Positions 39,611 through 53,342 of a stretch of DNA of 64,000 bases are shown piece by piece (the first letter of the stretch is position 1; the number at the start of each line of letters is the position of its first letter). Location of the stretch: the NCBI RefSeq assembly GCF_003226535.1, contig NZ_QKOB01000010.1, positions 62,001 to 126,000 of the forward strand. The letters are read 5' to 3'. The translations under genes and the position numbers were made by a program. A model generated the notes under the pieces. The model made no database searches and was not told where the DNA came from. It saw nothing but the letters and a program-made list of their open reading frames with translations. This DNA comes from Meiothermus sp. Pnk-1 (GTDB taxonomy: Bacteria > Deinococcota > Deinococci > Deinococcales > Thermaceae).

Positions 39611-40642
39611 ATGCGAGCCCCCCTCCCTGCGAACGAAGAAGCCCGGTTGGCCAAGCTGCGCGAGTATCGGATCCTCGATACCCTGCCCGAGCAGGCTTAC
39701 GACGACATCACCTATCTGGCTTCCCGGATCTGTAACACCCCAATCTCCCTCATTACCCTGGTAGACCGCGACCGTCAATGGTTCAAATCGCGGGTGGGGC
39801 TAGAGCTGAGCGAGACCCCACGCGATTTCTCCTTTTGCGCCCACGCCATTTTGCAAAGCGGGGTGATGATCGTGCCCGATGCCCTGCAAGACCCCCGCTT
39901 TGCCGATAACCCGCTGGTCACCGGCGAACCCCACATTCGCTTTTATGCCGGGGCGCCGCTCCTCACCTCGAGCGGGGAGGCGCTGGGTACGGTGTGCGTG
40001 ATCGACTCCCGGCCTCGCCAGATAGGGGACGAGGAACAAAAAGCCCTGGCTGCCCTCGCGCGCCAAGTGACAGCGCAGCTGGAGTTGCGCCGGGAGATCA
40101 GGGACCGCCAGCGTTACCAGGAACTCCTGGAGGAGGCCAACGCCCGGCTCAAGCACCTCGCCGAGCGCGACGAACTGACGGGCCTGTACAACCGGCGGGT
40201 GCTGATGGCCCGCTTCAGGGAGGAGTTTCACCGCGCACTGCGCTACGGACAGCCCCTCTCGCTGTTGATGATCGATGTAGATGGGTTCAAAGAGTACAAC
40301 GACACCTACGGTCACCCCGCCGGGGACGAGGTGCTCAAACAGGTGGCGCGCAGGATCCAGTCGAGGCTACGGGCAGGGGATCTGCTCGCCCGCTACGGGG
40401 GGGAGGAGTTTGCGCTGCTGCTTCCTAACACCCCGTCCCAGGGAGCGATGGCTCTGGCTGAACGGCTGCGGCAGGAGGTGGAGCAGGCCTCCTGGCCCTC
40501 GCGTCCCGTTACCATCAGCGTAGGGGTGGCCACCCAGAGCGCTGCCGCAGAGGAACCCCACACCCTGCTCGCTGCCGCGGACGAGGCGCTGTACCAGGCC
40601 AAGCGGTTGGGGAAGAACCGCGTGGTCCAGGCTCAGCTATAG
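39611..40642 (+). CDS. GAF-domain diguanylate cyclase
   Basis: The 343-residue protein has a GAF domain (residues 25-160: AYDDITYLASRICNTPISLITLVDRDRQWFKSRVGL...FCAHAI), a short coiled coil and a GGDEF domain. The catalytic motif is intact as GGEEF in RYGGEEFALLLP, and the product-inhibition site RxxD (RAGD) lies five residues before it. It should make cyclic-di-GMP. There is no membrane segment or receiver domain, so the GAF domain must sense a soluble signal. It is divergent from murE; no EAL partner is in the window. Confidence 0.93.
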   Translation: MRAPLPANEEARLAKLREYRILDTLPEQAYDDITYLASRICNTPISLITLVDRDRQWFKSRVGLELSETPRDFSFCAHAILQSGVMIVPDALQDPRFADNPLVTGEPHIRFYAGAPLLTSSGEALGTVCVIDSRPRQIGDEEQKALAALARQVTAQLELRREIRDRQRYQELLEEANARLKHLAERDELTGLYNRRVLMARFREEFHRALRYGQPLSLLMIDVDGFKEYNDTYGHPAGDEVLKQVARRIQSRLRAGDLLARYGGEEFALLLPNTPSQGAMALAERLRQEVEQASWPSRPVTISVGVATQSAAAEEPHTLLAAADEALYQAKRLGKNRVVQAQL

Positions 40643-41511
40643 CGCGGGGTTCTCCCGTCCGAGGTCAGGAGCGGGCCGTAGAGATCCGGGCGGCGGTCGC
40701 GGAAAAATCCAAAGCCGGCACGAAACCGCCGGGCTTTCTCGAAGTCCATCTCGGCGTAGAGGATACCCTCCTCGAGGCTGCCGAACTCCGCCACCTTGCT
40801 GCCGGTGTAGTCGCAGAGAAAAGATCGCCCGTAGTATGTCTGTTGTCTGCCCTCGATCTCCTCGGTGCCGATCCGGTTGGCCGCTCCCACGTAGACCGAG
40901 TTGCAGACTGCATGGCCGATCATGGCCCGCTGCCACATCTCGCGGGTGTCGATCCCTCCGGCTTCCTCTGGCTCTGAACCGATGGCGGTGGGGTAGAGGA
41001 GGAGATCGGCCCCCAGCAAGGCCATGATGCGGGCCGCCTCGGGATACCACTGATCCCAGCAGATGCCCACTCCGACCGTGCCGTACCGGGTATTCCAGAC
41101 CTTGAAGCCGGTCTCGCCGGGGTTGAAATAGTACTTTTCCTCGTAGCCGGGGCCGTCGGGGATGTGGCTTTTGCGGTAGACGCCAAGAAACGCGCCGCCC
41201 GCGTCGAACATGGCCAGGCTGTTGTAATGGGCTTGCCCGCTTCGCTCGAAAAAACTAATGGGCAGGACGACATTCAGCTCTTGGGCGAGCGCTTGGAAGC
41301 GAGGCAGGAACGGATGGCCCTCCACAGGATGGGCCAAGCTGAAGAACTCCTCCCGCTCGAGCTGGCAGAAGTACAGGCTCTCGAAGAGTTCCGGCAACAA
41401 AATGATCTGGGCACCCTTTTCGGCGGCCTCCCGGATGAAGCGCTCGGCCTGCTCGAGGTTGGCCTCGAGCGCTTGGCGCATGCGCATTTGCACGACAGCG
41501 AGTTTTGGCAT
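40633..41511 (-). CDS. aguB: N-carbamoylputrescine amidase
   Basis: AguB hydrolyses N-carbamoylputrescine to putrescine, CO2 and ammonia. The 292-residue nitrilase-family protein has the Glu-Lys-Cys triad in ILLPELFESLYFC, RKSHIPDGPGYEEKYYF and GVGICWDQWYPEAAR. The motif CWDQW and the GYEEKYYFNPGETG loop are typical of AguB. Its ATG directly follows the aguA stop (TAAATG), so the pair is one operon. Its last ten bases overlap the convergent cyclase gene. Confidence 0.95.
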   Translation of the reverse strand: MPKLAVVQMRMRQALEANLEQAERFIREAAEKGAQIILLPELFESLYFCQLEREEFFSLAHPVEGHPFLPRFQALAQELNVVLPISFFERSGQAHYNSLAMFDAGGAFLGVYRKSHIPDGPGYEEKYYFNPGETGFKVWNTRYGTVGVGICWDQWYPEAARIMALLGADLLLYPTAIGSEPEEAGGIDTREMWQRAMIGHAVCNSVYVGAANRIGTEEIEGRQQTYYGRSFLCDYTGSKVAEFGSLEEGILYAEMDFEKARRFRAGFGFFRDRRPDLYGPLLTSDGRTPRYS

Positions 41512-42561
41512 TTAATCCCCTTTCCAGATCCTGCCCGCGGGCTGCTGCTGGGTCACGCAGTGGAAGCTTCCCCCGCCGGTGATAAGGGCGCGGCTCCTGA
41601 GCCCGATGACCTCTCTACCGGGGAACAAGGGGCCCAAGATGGAGAGGGCTAGCGCATCGTTGGGGTCGTCGTACTGCGGCACCACCACGAAACCGTTGCC
41701 GATGTAGAAGTTGGCATAGGTGGGTGGCAGGCGGTTGCCCAGCAGCTCGAGCCGCTGTTGCGGCAAAGGCAATTCTACGACCTCGAAGGGGTTGCCCTCG
41801 AGGTCGGTAAAGCCTTTCAGCCGGGCGAGGTTGGCCTTTAAGGTGGCGTGGTTGGGGTCGGAGGCCCTCGGTTCTACGCAAGCGACGATGGTGGTGGGCT
41901 TGACAAAGCGGGCGATGGTGTCGATGTGCCCATCGGTGTGGTCGCCCTCGAGCCCGCCCTCCAGCCACAGCACCTTCGCAAAGCCCAGGTAGTCGCGCAG
42001 ATACCCCTCGATCTGCCCTTCGTTCAGGTGAGGGTTACGCTCGGGATGGAGCAGGCACTGCCGGGTGGTGAGTACCACCCCACCCCCGTTGGTTTCGAGG
42101 CTTCCCCCTTCCATCACCACCGGTACGTCCCAGTGGGCGGCCCCCAGGTGTTGGGCTACGTACTCGGGGGCTTCGTTATCCAACCGCCATTCGTACTTAT
42201 TCCCCCAGGCGTTGAACTTCCAGTTAACCAAAGACACCTCTTGGCCGCGCCGCACGAAGATAGGGCCGTTATCGCGGAACCACACGTCATCGAGGGGAAG
42301 GCGGTGGCAGGTGAGATTGCCCGCGCCAATGCGCTTGCGGGCGTCCTCTTCGGCCTCCTCGTCGCGCACCAGGAGGTGTACCGGTTCGAAGCGGGCGATG
42401 GTCTGTACCAGTTCGGCAAACTCCTGACGAACAGGCTCGAGGTAGCCCGCCCACAACTCCTCGTCGAAAGGCCAGCTGGTCCAGGTCGCGGCGTGAGGTT
42501 CCCACTCAGCGGGCATGCAAAAGCCGAGTTCACGGGGGGTAGGGGTACGTAAGTGCTGCAC
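41512..42561 (-). CDS. aguA: Agmatine deiminase
   Basis: AguA converts agmatine to N-carbamoylputrescine, feeding AguB. The 349-residue protein has the deiminase motifs DDVWFRDNGPIFV, EGGSLETNGGGVVLTTRQCLL, GDHTDGHIDTIARF and the catalytic cysteine in GGGSFHCVTQQQP. The start is a GTG at 42561 with TAAACT eight bases upstream. With aguB this gives the arginine-derived route to putrescine; the arginine decarboxylase is not in the window. Confidence 0.95.
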   Translation of the reverse strand: MQHLRTPTPRELGFCMPAEWEPHAATWTSWPFDEELWAGYLEPVRQEFAELVQTIARFEPVHLLVRDEEAEEDARKRIGAGNLTCHRLPLDDVWFRDNGPIFVRRGQEVSLVNWKFNAWGNKYEWRLDNEAPEYVAQHLGAAHWDVPVVMEGGSLETNGGGVVLTTRQCLLHPERNPHLNEGQIEGYLRDYLGFAKVLWLEGGLEGDHTDGHIDTIARFVKPTTIVACVEPRASDPNHATLKANLARLKGFTDLEGNPFEVVELPLPQQRLELLGNRLPPTYANFYIGNGFVVVPQYDDPNDALALSILGPLFPGREVIGLRSRALITGGGSFHCVTQQQPAGRIWKGD

Positions 42562-42590
42562 AACCTGTCAGTTTAGCACCTCGGGGTGGT

Positions 42591-43235
42591 TTAGGGGTCA
42601 GGCCATAGGCGCTCTTGTACCGCCCGCACGTTCTTGATCCGCTGGTCCAAGAGGCGGATCAGCTCGAGGCGGTCTCGAGGGCTTTCCACGAAGTCCAGCC
42701 GGTCGCCTTCCAATACCAGCTTCGGCGAGAGGGCGTAATCCCCGATCCACCCTTCATAGAGCCGATTTAGCGCTCGAAGGTAGTCGGTGGGGATGCGTCG
42801 CTCATACTCCCGGCCTCGCTTGGCGATGCGCTGTTGGAGGGTCGAAAGGGAGGCGCGGATGTAGATGAGCAAGTCGGGTTTGCGCAGAGCGGGAGCGATC
42901 CCCTCATACAGCTGCTGGTAGGTTTGCCAGTCGCGCTCGGAAAGGTACCCCTGACGGTAAAGGTTGCAGGCGAAGATGGCGGCGTCTTCGAAGACGGTGC
43001 GGTCTTGCACCACCCGCGGATGGCGGTTGACTTCCTCGAGGTGCTGCTTGAGCCGTTTGGCTAGGAAAAACACCTGCGAGTGGAAGGCCCACCGCCCCAT
43101 ATCGGCGTAGAAGTCGGATAGGTAGGGGTTTTCGTCCACGGCTTCGTAGACCGGGCGGAGGCCGTACTCCTTGGCCATCAGTGTGGTCAGGCTGGACTTG
43201 CCCGAGCCGATGTTGCCGGCGATGGCGATATACAT
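42591..43235 (-). CDS. Deoxynucleoside kinase (first of tandem pair)
   Basis: The 214-residue protein belongs to the deoxyadenosine/deoxyguanosine kinase group. It has the P-loop GNIGSGKSS at residues 7-15, VDENPYLSDFYADMGRWAFHSQVFFLAKR and the DR motif in VVQDRTVFEDAAIFA, with a LID region GREYERRIPTDYL. It lies ten bases after a second, related kinase gene. Which purine each prefers cannot be told. Confidence 0.9.
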   Translation of the reverse strand: MYIAIAGNIGSGKSSLTTLMAKEYGLRPVYEAVDENPYLSDFYADMGRWAFHSQVFFLAKRLKQHLEEVNRHPRVVQDRTVFEDAAIFACNLYRQGYLSERDWQTYQQLYEGIAPALRKPDLLIYIRASLSTLQQRIAKRGREYERRIPTDYLRALNRLYEGWIGDYALSPKLVLEGDRLDFVESPRDRLELIRLLDQRIKNVRAVQERLWPDP

Positions 43236-43245
43236 AGATGCCGAG

Positions 43246-43863
43246 CTAGTTCCCGGTCGCCTGGGGGATCCCCCCTAAGCGCTGCTGCACCTGGCGGACG
43301 ATCCAGTCTTGGTCCGCCTCGTCGTAGGCGTAATCGAGCTGATCGGCCTCGACGATCCATAAGGGGTGTGGGTAGGTGGCGAAGTGCCGGTCGTAGGATT
43401 GGCCCAGCTGCTCGAGGTAGCCGTGATCGATCTGCTGCTCAAAAGGGCGGCCCCGACGGCGGATGCGCTCCAGCAGCACCGGCAGCGGTGCCCGCAGGTA
43501 CACGGTGAGGTCGGGGGTGGGGATGCGGGGGGAGAGGTGACGGTAGAGGTCGGCGTAGAGCTCCCACTCTGCCCCGCTGAGGTTCAGCGAGGCAAAGATA
43601 GCGTCCTTGTCGAAGAGATAGTCCGCCACCACCCCCCGGCTAAAAAGCGCCGGCTGGGCCAGCGGCAGGAGCTGTTTGTAGCGTGAGAGCAAAAAAAAGA
43701 CCTGTACCTTAAAAGCGTAGCGGGTAGGGTCTTGATAAAACAGCGGTAGAAAGGGGTTTTCCTCCACCACCTCGAGCAGCCTTTCCGCGCCTAAACGTTC
43801 GGCTAGCAGCCGAGCAAGGGTGGTCTTGCCCACCCCGATCACGCCTTCGATCGCGATATACAT
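43246..43863 (-). CDS. Deoxynucleoside kinase (second of tandem pair)
   Basis: The 205-residue protein shares the same plan: P-loop GVIGVGKTT, VEENPFLPLFYQDPTRYAFKVQVFFLLSRYKQ, and a DR-equivalent stretch VVADYLFDKDAIFA in which the usual Asp-Arg is replaced (VVADYLF). The two kinases probably act as a heteromer or on different deoxynucleosides, as in lactobacilli and Bacillus, where such genes occur as a pair. It is the upstream gene of the two. Confidence 0.9.
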   Translation of the reverse strand: MYIAIEGVIGVGKTTLARLLAERLGAERLLEVVEENPFLPLFYQDPTRYAFKVQVFFLLSRYKQLLPLAQPALFSRGVVADYLFDKDAIFASLNLSGAEWELYADLYRHLSPRIPTPDLTVYLRAPLPVLLERIRRRGRPFEQQIDHGYLEQLGQSYDRHFATYPHPLWIVEADQLDYAYDEADQDWIVRQVQQRLGGIPQATGN

Positions 43864-43934
43864 GTCGGCTATAGGCTATCGGCTGAAGGCGAGGAGCTCA
43901 AGACTTGACACGAACGGGTAAAGGCCCAAGTCCC

Positions 43935-45016
43935 CTAGCGCCGGGCGATCATGGTCAGCGTTATTTCGATCTTGCGCCCCTCGCGCCAGACGATGAGCTT
44001 TACCCGGTCGCCGGGGCGGAAGCGAGCGATGGTCTGGGTGACCTCGGCCTTGTTCTTCACCGCCTTGTTGTTGATGGCCAGGATGATGTCGCCTAGGTTG
44101 ACCAGCCGGCCCCGCGCATCGCGCTGCGCCGCCCGCAGCCCCGCGTTGGCTGCGGGGCTACCCCGCTCGATCTTGTCGACCATGCTGCCTTGGGATGAGA
44201 CCAGCCCCACCCCCCGCAACAGCAGGGGGTCCAGATCTCCCAGGTCCACCAGGCTGGCCCCTAGCCAACCGCGCTGGGGCACCCCGAAACGCTCGAGGTC
44301 TTGGATGCTCTGGCGTACCAAGTCGGCGGGTATGGCTACCCCGTAGCCACCGATCCCGCTGGCCCCGGCCAGCACCGCGTCCATCAGGCCGATCACCCGG
44401 CCCTGCAAATCTAGCACCGGGCCGCCGGAGTTGCCCTGCTCGGTACGGGAGTCGATATACAGCACATCCCCTATTTCTTGGCCGACTTCAGGGTTGTCCG
44501 ATGCGGCAGAGAGGGGAGCGATGCCGGCCAGCATGCCGGTGGAGGCCAGATTGCGCTGCCCAAAGGGGCTGCCGATGACCAAAACGCTCAGCCCCGGAGG
44601 GAGGCTCTGCGAGCTTCCCCACGCCAAGGTGGCCGGGGCCACCACTCCTCGCACCCCCAGGATGGCCACGTCAATACCGCGATCAAGGGCCACGATCTCC
44701 GCGGGGAATTCGCGGCCATCGTTAAGGGTTACGCGCAGGTCGCGTAACCCGCTGACCACGTGGTAATTGGTTACGATCCGGCTGGGGCTATAAAAGAAAC
44801 CGGAACCCGTGACGGGGCCTTCGTTGCCGGTGGTCGGGTCTTGGGCGATTCCCTGGACTAGCACCACTCCCGGCAGGCTGCGGCGCAAGACCTCGACCCG
44901 GGCGATCTCATCTGGGGTGGTGAGCCGGGGGGTTGGCTGGGCCAAGGCCCACCAGGCCGCCGCGGCTACCACAGTGGCGAGCGCGAAGGGGAGCAGGGGA
45001 ATCCGGTGCATCTCGA

Positions 45017-45020
<4 letters not shown>
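43935..45020 (-). CDS. Trypsin-like serine protease with PDZ domain (HtrA/DegP-like)
   Basis: The 361-residue protein has an N-terminal signal or anchor (LLPFALATVVAAAAWWALAQ), a trypsin-like domain with TNYHVV (His), DRGIDVAIL (Asp) and QGNSGGPV (Ser), and a C-terminal PDZ domain (ERGSPAANAGLRAAQRDARGRLVNLGDIILAINNKAVKNKAEV). All triad residues are present, so it should be an active envelope protease or chaperone. Its start overlaps the argS stop by 4 bases, so the two are coupled. Confidence 0.94.
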
Positions 45021-49051
<4,031 letters not shown>

Positions 49052-49079
49052 GGCGGCACAGCCGGTAGGATAAGGGCCT

Positions 49080-51872
49080 TTACTTGCACTCGAGCGTGCT
49101 GCACAGGTGATAGTTGACGCTTGCCCCGTAGTCTCCGGCCTTGTCGAGGTCCTGCTGGCGCAAAGAGAGCTTGAGGTACACCACATCTCCTTCGCGGTAG
49201 AAGGCCTTGCCGCTGGCATCGGCGCGGAGGGCGTCCAGGCTGGCGACCGGGGTGCTCGGGTTGTACTGCTCGCTGAAGTAGTAGTTGCGGTAGACCCAGA
49301 CCGGCCCACTAGGAACCGGAACCCCCACGATCACCCAGGAGCCCGCCGTGCCTGCTGGGAAGCTGCCATCCGGGAGGCGGCGGTAGTTGAGCCCTACCCG
49401 GAGCTTGGCGCTGCGGTTGGCGGTACCGAAGTTGACCCGGTAGGTGTAATCGTTGGCACTCGAGTCCCCCCGCTTGGCGATCAGGCGGGTCTCGAAGTAG
49501 GTATTCGGCGCGCTCAGCCCGTCGCGGGGCGTGCCCCAGAGCTTGGTCTGGGGGCCGGCGTCGCGGGTGACGGTGAGGGGGCTTGAGGGGTCGGTCCCGG
49601 CTAGGGCAGCGGGGCTGGCTTGTTCGTTGCTGATGGAGAGGGTGGCGTAGAGGTTGGCCGGGCCACAGACGTAGGCGTTCCAATTCGGGTTCAAGGAACA
49701 ATTGCCGTTCACCAGGAAGTCGTTCTTCACCACCACCGAACTGCCTGCAGCGCCGCTCACACTGCCCGTGGGATCGTAGAACACCGCCGAGCGGTAGCCG
49801 TCGTGGGGGTCTTCGCGGTTGTTGATGGAGTCGAAGCAAGGCTCCGGGGGGTCGTCGTAGTTGACTGGGTTGGCGTTGTCGAAGGTGACGTTTTGGATGA
49901 AGTTCTGCCCGCTCAGGCCGAAACTGGTCCAGCGCAAGGTGCCGATGGCGGCGTTGCGGGTGGTGATGGTGGTCTTAGCGCTGCCACAGTACACCTCACG
50001 CCGCTGGGTTCCGCTGAAGTTTCTAAACACCGTCCCGCTGGCCCCCACGTGGCCGTCATAGTGCTCGAAGCCGACTAGGCCGGTGGTCCACAACCCGCTG
50101 ATCTTGGTGAGGTTGTTGGCGCTCTCTCCCACGATGAGGCCCCCCTCGAGGTAGCTGAGGTTGGAGGCGAAGGTGGCCCCGATGGCGTTATCGGCCAGCT
50201 TGGGGTTCACCAGCTTGTGATACGTCCCGCGCAGCCACACTCCTCGCCTCCCGTTTTTGTAGGCCACGAAGTCCTTAAACTCGGCCCAGACCCGGGGATT
50301 TTTGCTGGGGTCGTTCTCCAGGTTTCCGCTCGAGCTGGTCAGGCTGGGGTGTTGCCGGGGGTCAAAGCTGGTGGTCTCGTCGTCGAGCTGAGCCGGGGCG
50401 TTGTGGTCCTTGCAGGTGTTGCGCGAGGCGGTGTTGGCACAGAGGTTGCTCTTGAGGCCCGAGTCCACGAATAGCCCGTCGCTCATGTTGGAGTGGGCCA
50501 CGTTGCCCTCGAACCCCGCCAGAGGGGTGCGGCGGGGATAGATGGTGTCCATCCAGGTGAGGTTTTGGGTGCCCCGCCCGAAGGGGATGGGTCGGTAGGG
50601 GAGGGCGTACCAGAAGCCTACATCGGCCTCCACCGCCACGTTGCCAACGATGGGGTTGTCGGGGTTGGTGATCCAAAAGGCCGCGGGCTCGCTATCCGAA
50701 GGGATCAGCCGCTCCTCGGGGCTGCTCTTGAGCGGACGCACCAGCACCGCTAGGTTGCCCTGGAGGGTGTTCTTGACCTCGGAGCCCTCCTCGAGGAAGA
50801 AGCAGTGGCCCAGGGTGTCAAAGGCCACGTTGTGCTCGACCAGGAGCTGGTTGGTGCCGTGGATGACCAAGCAGCGGTTAAAGCTCTCGCGGATCGAAGA
50901 GTTCTTCACATAAGAGCCCTCGCCCTGGTCGGAGACCTGGTGGAAATGCACCGGGTAGCGCCCGAAGGTGCTCTTTTGCCCCATGTTGCGGAACTCGACC
51001 CAGTCGAAGCGGGCCTGCGAGCCCGCCATGATCATCACATGCCCACCCTTTTGGTAAGCGGCGCTGGCTGGGTCCTTGGCTTTCTCATCGCTGCGCACCA
51101 CGATATTCCGCGAGAGAAGCCCCACCTCGGCGTACTCCGGGACCTCGTTGGCCTCGGCCCCCCAGTGGGCGAAGCTGAGCGGGCGCTCGAGTTCGACCGA
51201 GGGGCCGTTTACTGCCCTGACGATGGCCTTTTCGCTGCGGGGATTGGCCGGGTTGATGCCCGCCGCCCAGCCGTAGTGATCGGTGGAGGTGATGACGATC
51301 TCCGCGCCGACCGGCCAGTCCACCGGCTGCGCCAGGGTGATCGAGGTAGCGCCCTTGACGGCGGTGACAGCGAGGCGGGTCCAGCTCGGGTTGAGCGGTC
51401 TGCCGTGCATCTCCACCACCCCGCCCATCACCGCCAGGGCTTTGGCCCCCATCTTTATGCCCATGTGCTCGAGGTTGTCCTGGGGGTTGTTGCTGGTCAG
51501 GACGATCTCGGCCTGGCCGGGGAAGGGATGCTCGGCGGTGCCGATCTCGAGCCGCCCGCCGTGCACCATGATCCAATCCGCCTGGAGCACTAGCTTCTCC
51601 CGGGCAGACGGGTCGAAGATGAGGCTCCCTTCTACCGTCAGGCTGCGCAGGGGGGGAGGGCTTTGGTCCAGGATGGCGGTGGTTCCCGAGGGGATGGTCA
51701 CCTGCGCCCCTGCCCGATTCCACTCCGGCTGCGCCGACCATTTCACCGTTTGGACCTTGGGGGGGGATGGCTGATAACAGGCGGTGATGAGGAGGGCCAA
51801 GGCGATACCCAGGCTTAGGGGCAGCAAAATCCTCCAAAAACAAGCTACCCGTGCGCTGAGGTGTAATTTCAT
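49080..51872 (-). CDS. Secreted G8-domain lipoprotein with right-handed beta-helix (CEMIP/TMEM2-like)
   Basis: The 930-residue protein starts MKLHLSARVACFWRILLPLSLGIALALLITACYQ, with a lipobox LITAC. It then shows a G8-type domain (EWNRAGAQVTIPSGTTAILDQSPPPLRSLTVEGSLIFD...LVLQADWIMVHGGRLEIGTAEHPFPGQAEIVL) and long parallel-helix repeats with VHFHQVSDQGEGSYVKNSSIRESFNRCLVIHGTNQLLVEHNVAFDTLGHCFFLEEG. Such proteins include human CEMIP and TMEM2, linked to hyaluronan breakdown. Here it probably acts on an extracellular polysaccharide. GGAGGAG precedes the ATG at 51872. Confidence 0.85.
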   Translation of the reverse strand: MKLHLSARVACFWRILLPLSLGIALALLITACYQPSPPKVQTVKWSAQPEWNRAGAQVTIPSGTTAILDQSPPPLRSLTVEGSLIFDPSAREKLVLQADWIMVHGGRLEIGTAEHPFPGQAEIVLTSNNPQDNLEHMGIKMGAKALAVMGGVVEMHGRPLNPSWTRLAVTAVKGATSITLAQPVDWPVGAEIVITSTDHYGWAAGINPANPRSEKAIVRAVNGPSVELERPLSFAHWGAEANEVPEYAEVGLLSRNIVVRSDEKAKDPASAAYQKGGHVMIMAGSQARFDWVEFRNMGQKSTFGRYPVHFHQVSDQGEGSYVKNSSIRESFNRCLVIHGTNQLLVEHNVAFDTLGHCFFLEEGSEVKNTLQGNLAVLVRPLKSSPEERLIPSDSEPAAFWITNPDNPIVGNVAVEADVGFWYALPYRPIPFGRGTQNLTWMDTIYPRRTPLAGFEGNVAHSNMSDGLFVDSGLKSNLCANTASRNTCKDHNAPAQLDDETTSFDPRQHPSLTSSSGNLENDPSKNPRVWAEFKDFVAYKNGRRGVWLRGTYHKLVNPKLADNAIGATFASNLSYLEGGLIVGESANNLTKISGLWTTGLVGFEHYDGHVGASGTVFRNFSGTQRREVYCGSAKTTITTRNAAIGTLRWTSFGLSGQNFIQNVTFDNANPVNYDDPPEPCFDSINNREDPHDGYRSAVFYDPTGSVSGAAGSSVVVKNDFLVNGNCSLNPNWNAYVCGPANLYATLSISNEQASPAALAGTDPSSPLTVTRDAGPQTKLWGTPRDGLSAPNTYFETRLIAKRGDSSANDYTYRVNFGTANRSAKLRVGLNYRRLPDGSFPAGTAGSWVIVGVPVPSGPVWVYRNYYFSEQYNPSTPVASLDALRADASGKAFYREGDVVYLKLSLRQQDLDKAGDYGASVNYHLCSTLECK

Positions 51873-52021
51873 GAGATCTCCTCCGTCTGCTCGCTCGGAT
51901 TTTAAGCAAGGCCCCCGGCCTCGCAGGGCCAAATTGCCCATGGATTAAGCCTTGGTTAAGCGGTATGCCCCGAAGTTCGAACCCCATCCCTCTCATCCGA
52001 CAGGGGTATACTTCCCGAGGT

Positions 52022-53326
52022 ATGCGCACCGTGCTGGGCAGACCTTTTTGGAGTCTGTGGCTCTTGTGGCTGGGATTCTCTCTGGTCTGGGCACAGCCGC
52101 CGGGAAGCTCCTCCCAGGCGCAAGGGGTCTACCTCGAGGGGCGCATCACCCACCTGGGCAGCCGGTCCGCCACGGTGGATCTGGGCGGCGGGCGCAGCGT
52201 AGAAGCCGAGTTTCCGGTTTCCGGCCCGGAGGGGTTTCACATCGGCCAGCGGGTGGTCCTTTACCGCCTGCTCAGTTACCGTTTGGTTCACCCGGATGAG
52301 CCTTCCCGGCCGGGAGATCGGCCGGGAAGGGTGCTCGAGTCCAGCCTTCCGCTGGTGCGGGTGGCTTTCCCAGACGGCAGCATCCGGGAGGTTGCAGCCT
52401 CACCCCAGGAGGCCCGGGCGCTGCGGGTGGGGCAGAGGGTGTGGATCCGGCAGGTGGAGGGGCAGGCTTTTTTGGTCGAACCTTTTCGTTTGGGCTACCT
52501 GTATGCACTGCTGGGGATTTTCGTACTGGCGGTGCTGTTCCTGGGACGAGGGAAGGGCCTACGGGGGTTGATCGGTACCGCAGCGAGCCTGCTGGTATTG
52601 GTCTACGGGGTGGTCCCGCTCATCACCCGGGGGGCTAACCCCCTCCTGGTCACCTTTGCCGGGGCTTTTGGGATCCTCTTGCTCTCGATCTACTTTGTCC
52701 ACGGGGTGGGCCGCAAGACCACCGCAGCCCTGCTGGGAACGAGCCTGGCGGTGGCGGTCTCGCTAGGGCTGGCGGCTTTGTTCACCCGCTGGATGGGGTT
52801 CACCGGCCTTACCTCGGAGGAAGCTTTCCTGGCCCGCTTTGCCCTGCAAAACCTGGATCTGGTCTCTCTTTATCTGGCCGGGGTAGTGGTGGGCGCGCTG
52901 GGGGCCCTCAACGACGTGACCGTGACCCAGGCCTCGGTGATCCAGGCCCTGGCCCTGGCCAACCCGCGCTACTCCTTGCGCGAGTTATACCAGCGGGGGA
53001 TGGCGGTGGGCTTCGACCACATCGGGAGCCTGGTCAATACTTTGGTGCTGGCCTACAGCGCGGGTTCTTTGCCGCTGATGCTCCTGATCCAGCAAGGGGA
53101 TACCCCGCTGCGCTTTTTGCTCAACCAGGAACCCTTCATGGCCGAGTTCGTCTCGATGCTGGTGGGCTCGCTGGGCTTGGTGCTGGCCGTTCCCTTCACC
53201 ACCTTTGTCGCGGCGAGCTTCTTCCACGGCGGGAGCGTTCGCTATATCGAGCAGCGCTGGCCCAAACCCCAGCGTGAGGGGCGTTCCTGGGTCCAGGATA
53301 TGCTCGAGAAGGACGAACCCGAGTAA
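52022..53326 (+). CDS. YibE/F-family membrane protein
   Basis: The 434-residue protein has a signal peptide ([17 protein letters not shown]), a 120-residue exposed beta-rich domain ([21 protein letters not shown]...) and about seven membrane helices with [20 protein letters not shown] and [29 protein letters not shown], the YibE/F signatures. Function is unknown; transport of a small ion has been suggested for relatives. The ATG at 52022 lies nine bases after TATACT. It precedes the CobW-family gene by 16 bases, so they may form an operon. Confidence 0.88.
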   Translation: MRTVLGRPFWSLWLLWLGFSLVWAQPPGSSSQAQGVYLEGRITHLGSRSATVDLGGGRSVEAEFPVSGPEGFHIGQRVVLYRLLSYRLVHPDEPSRPGDRPGRVLESSLPLVRVAFPDGSIREVAASPQEARALRVGQRVWIRQVEGQAFLVEPFRLGYLYALLGIFVLAVLFLGRGKGLRGLIGTAASLLVLVYGVVPLITRGANPLLVTFAGAFGILLLSIYFVHGVGRKTTAALLGTSLAVAVSLGLAALFTRWMGFTGLTSEEAFLARFALQNLDLVSLYLAGVVVGALGALNDVTVTQASVIQALALANPRYSLRELYQRGMAVGFDHIGSLVNTLVLAYSAGSLPLMLLIQQGDTPLRFLLNQEPFMAEFVSMLVGSLGLVLAVPFTTFVAASFFHGGSVRYIEQRWPKPQREGRSWVQDMLEKDEPE

Positions 53327-53342
53327 GCTCTGGGGGGTATCT

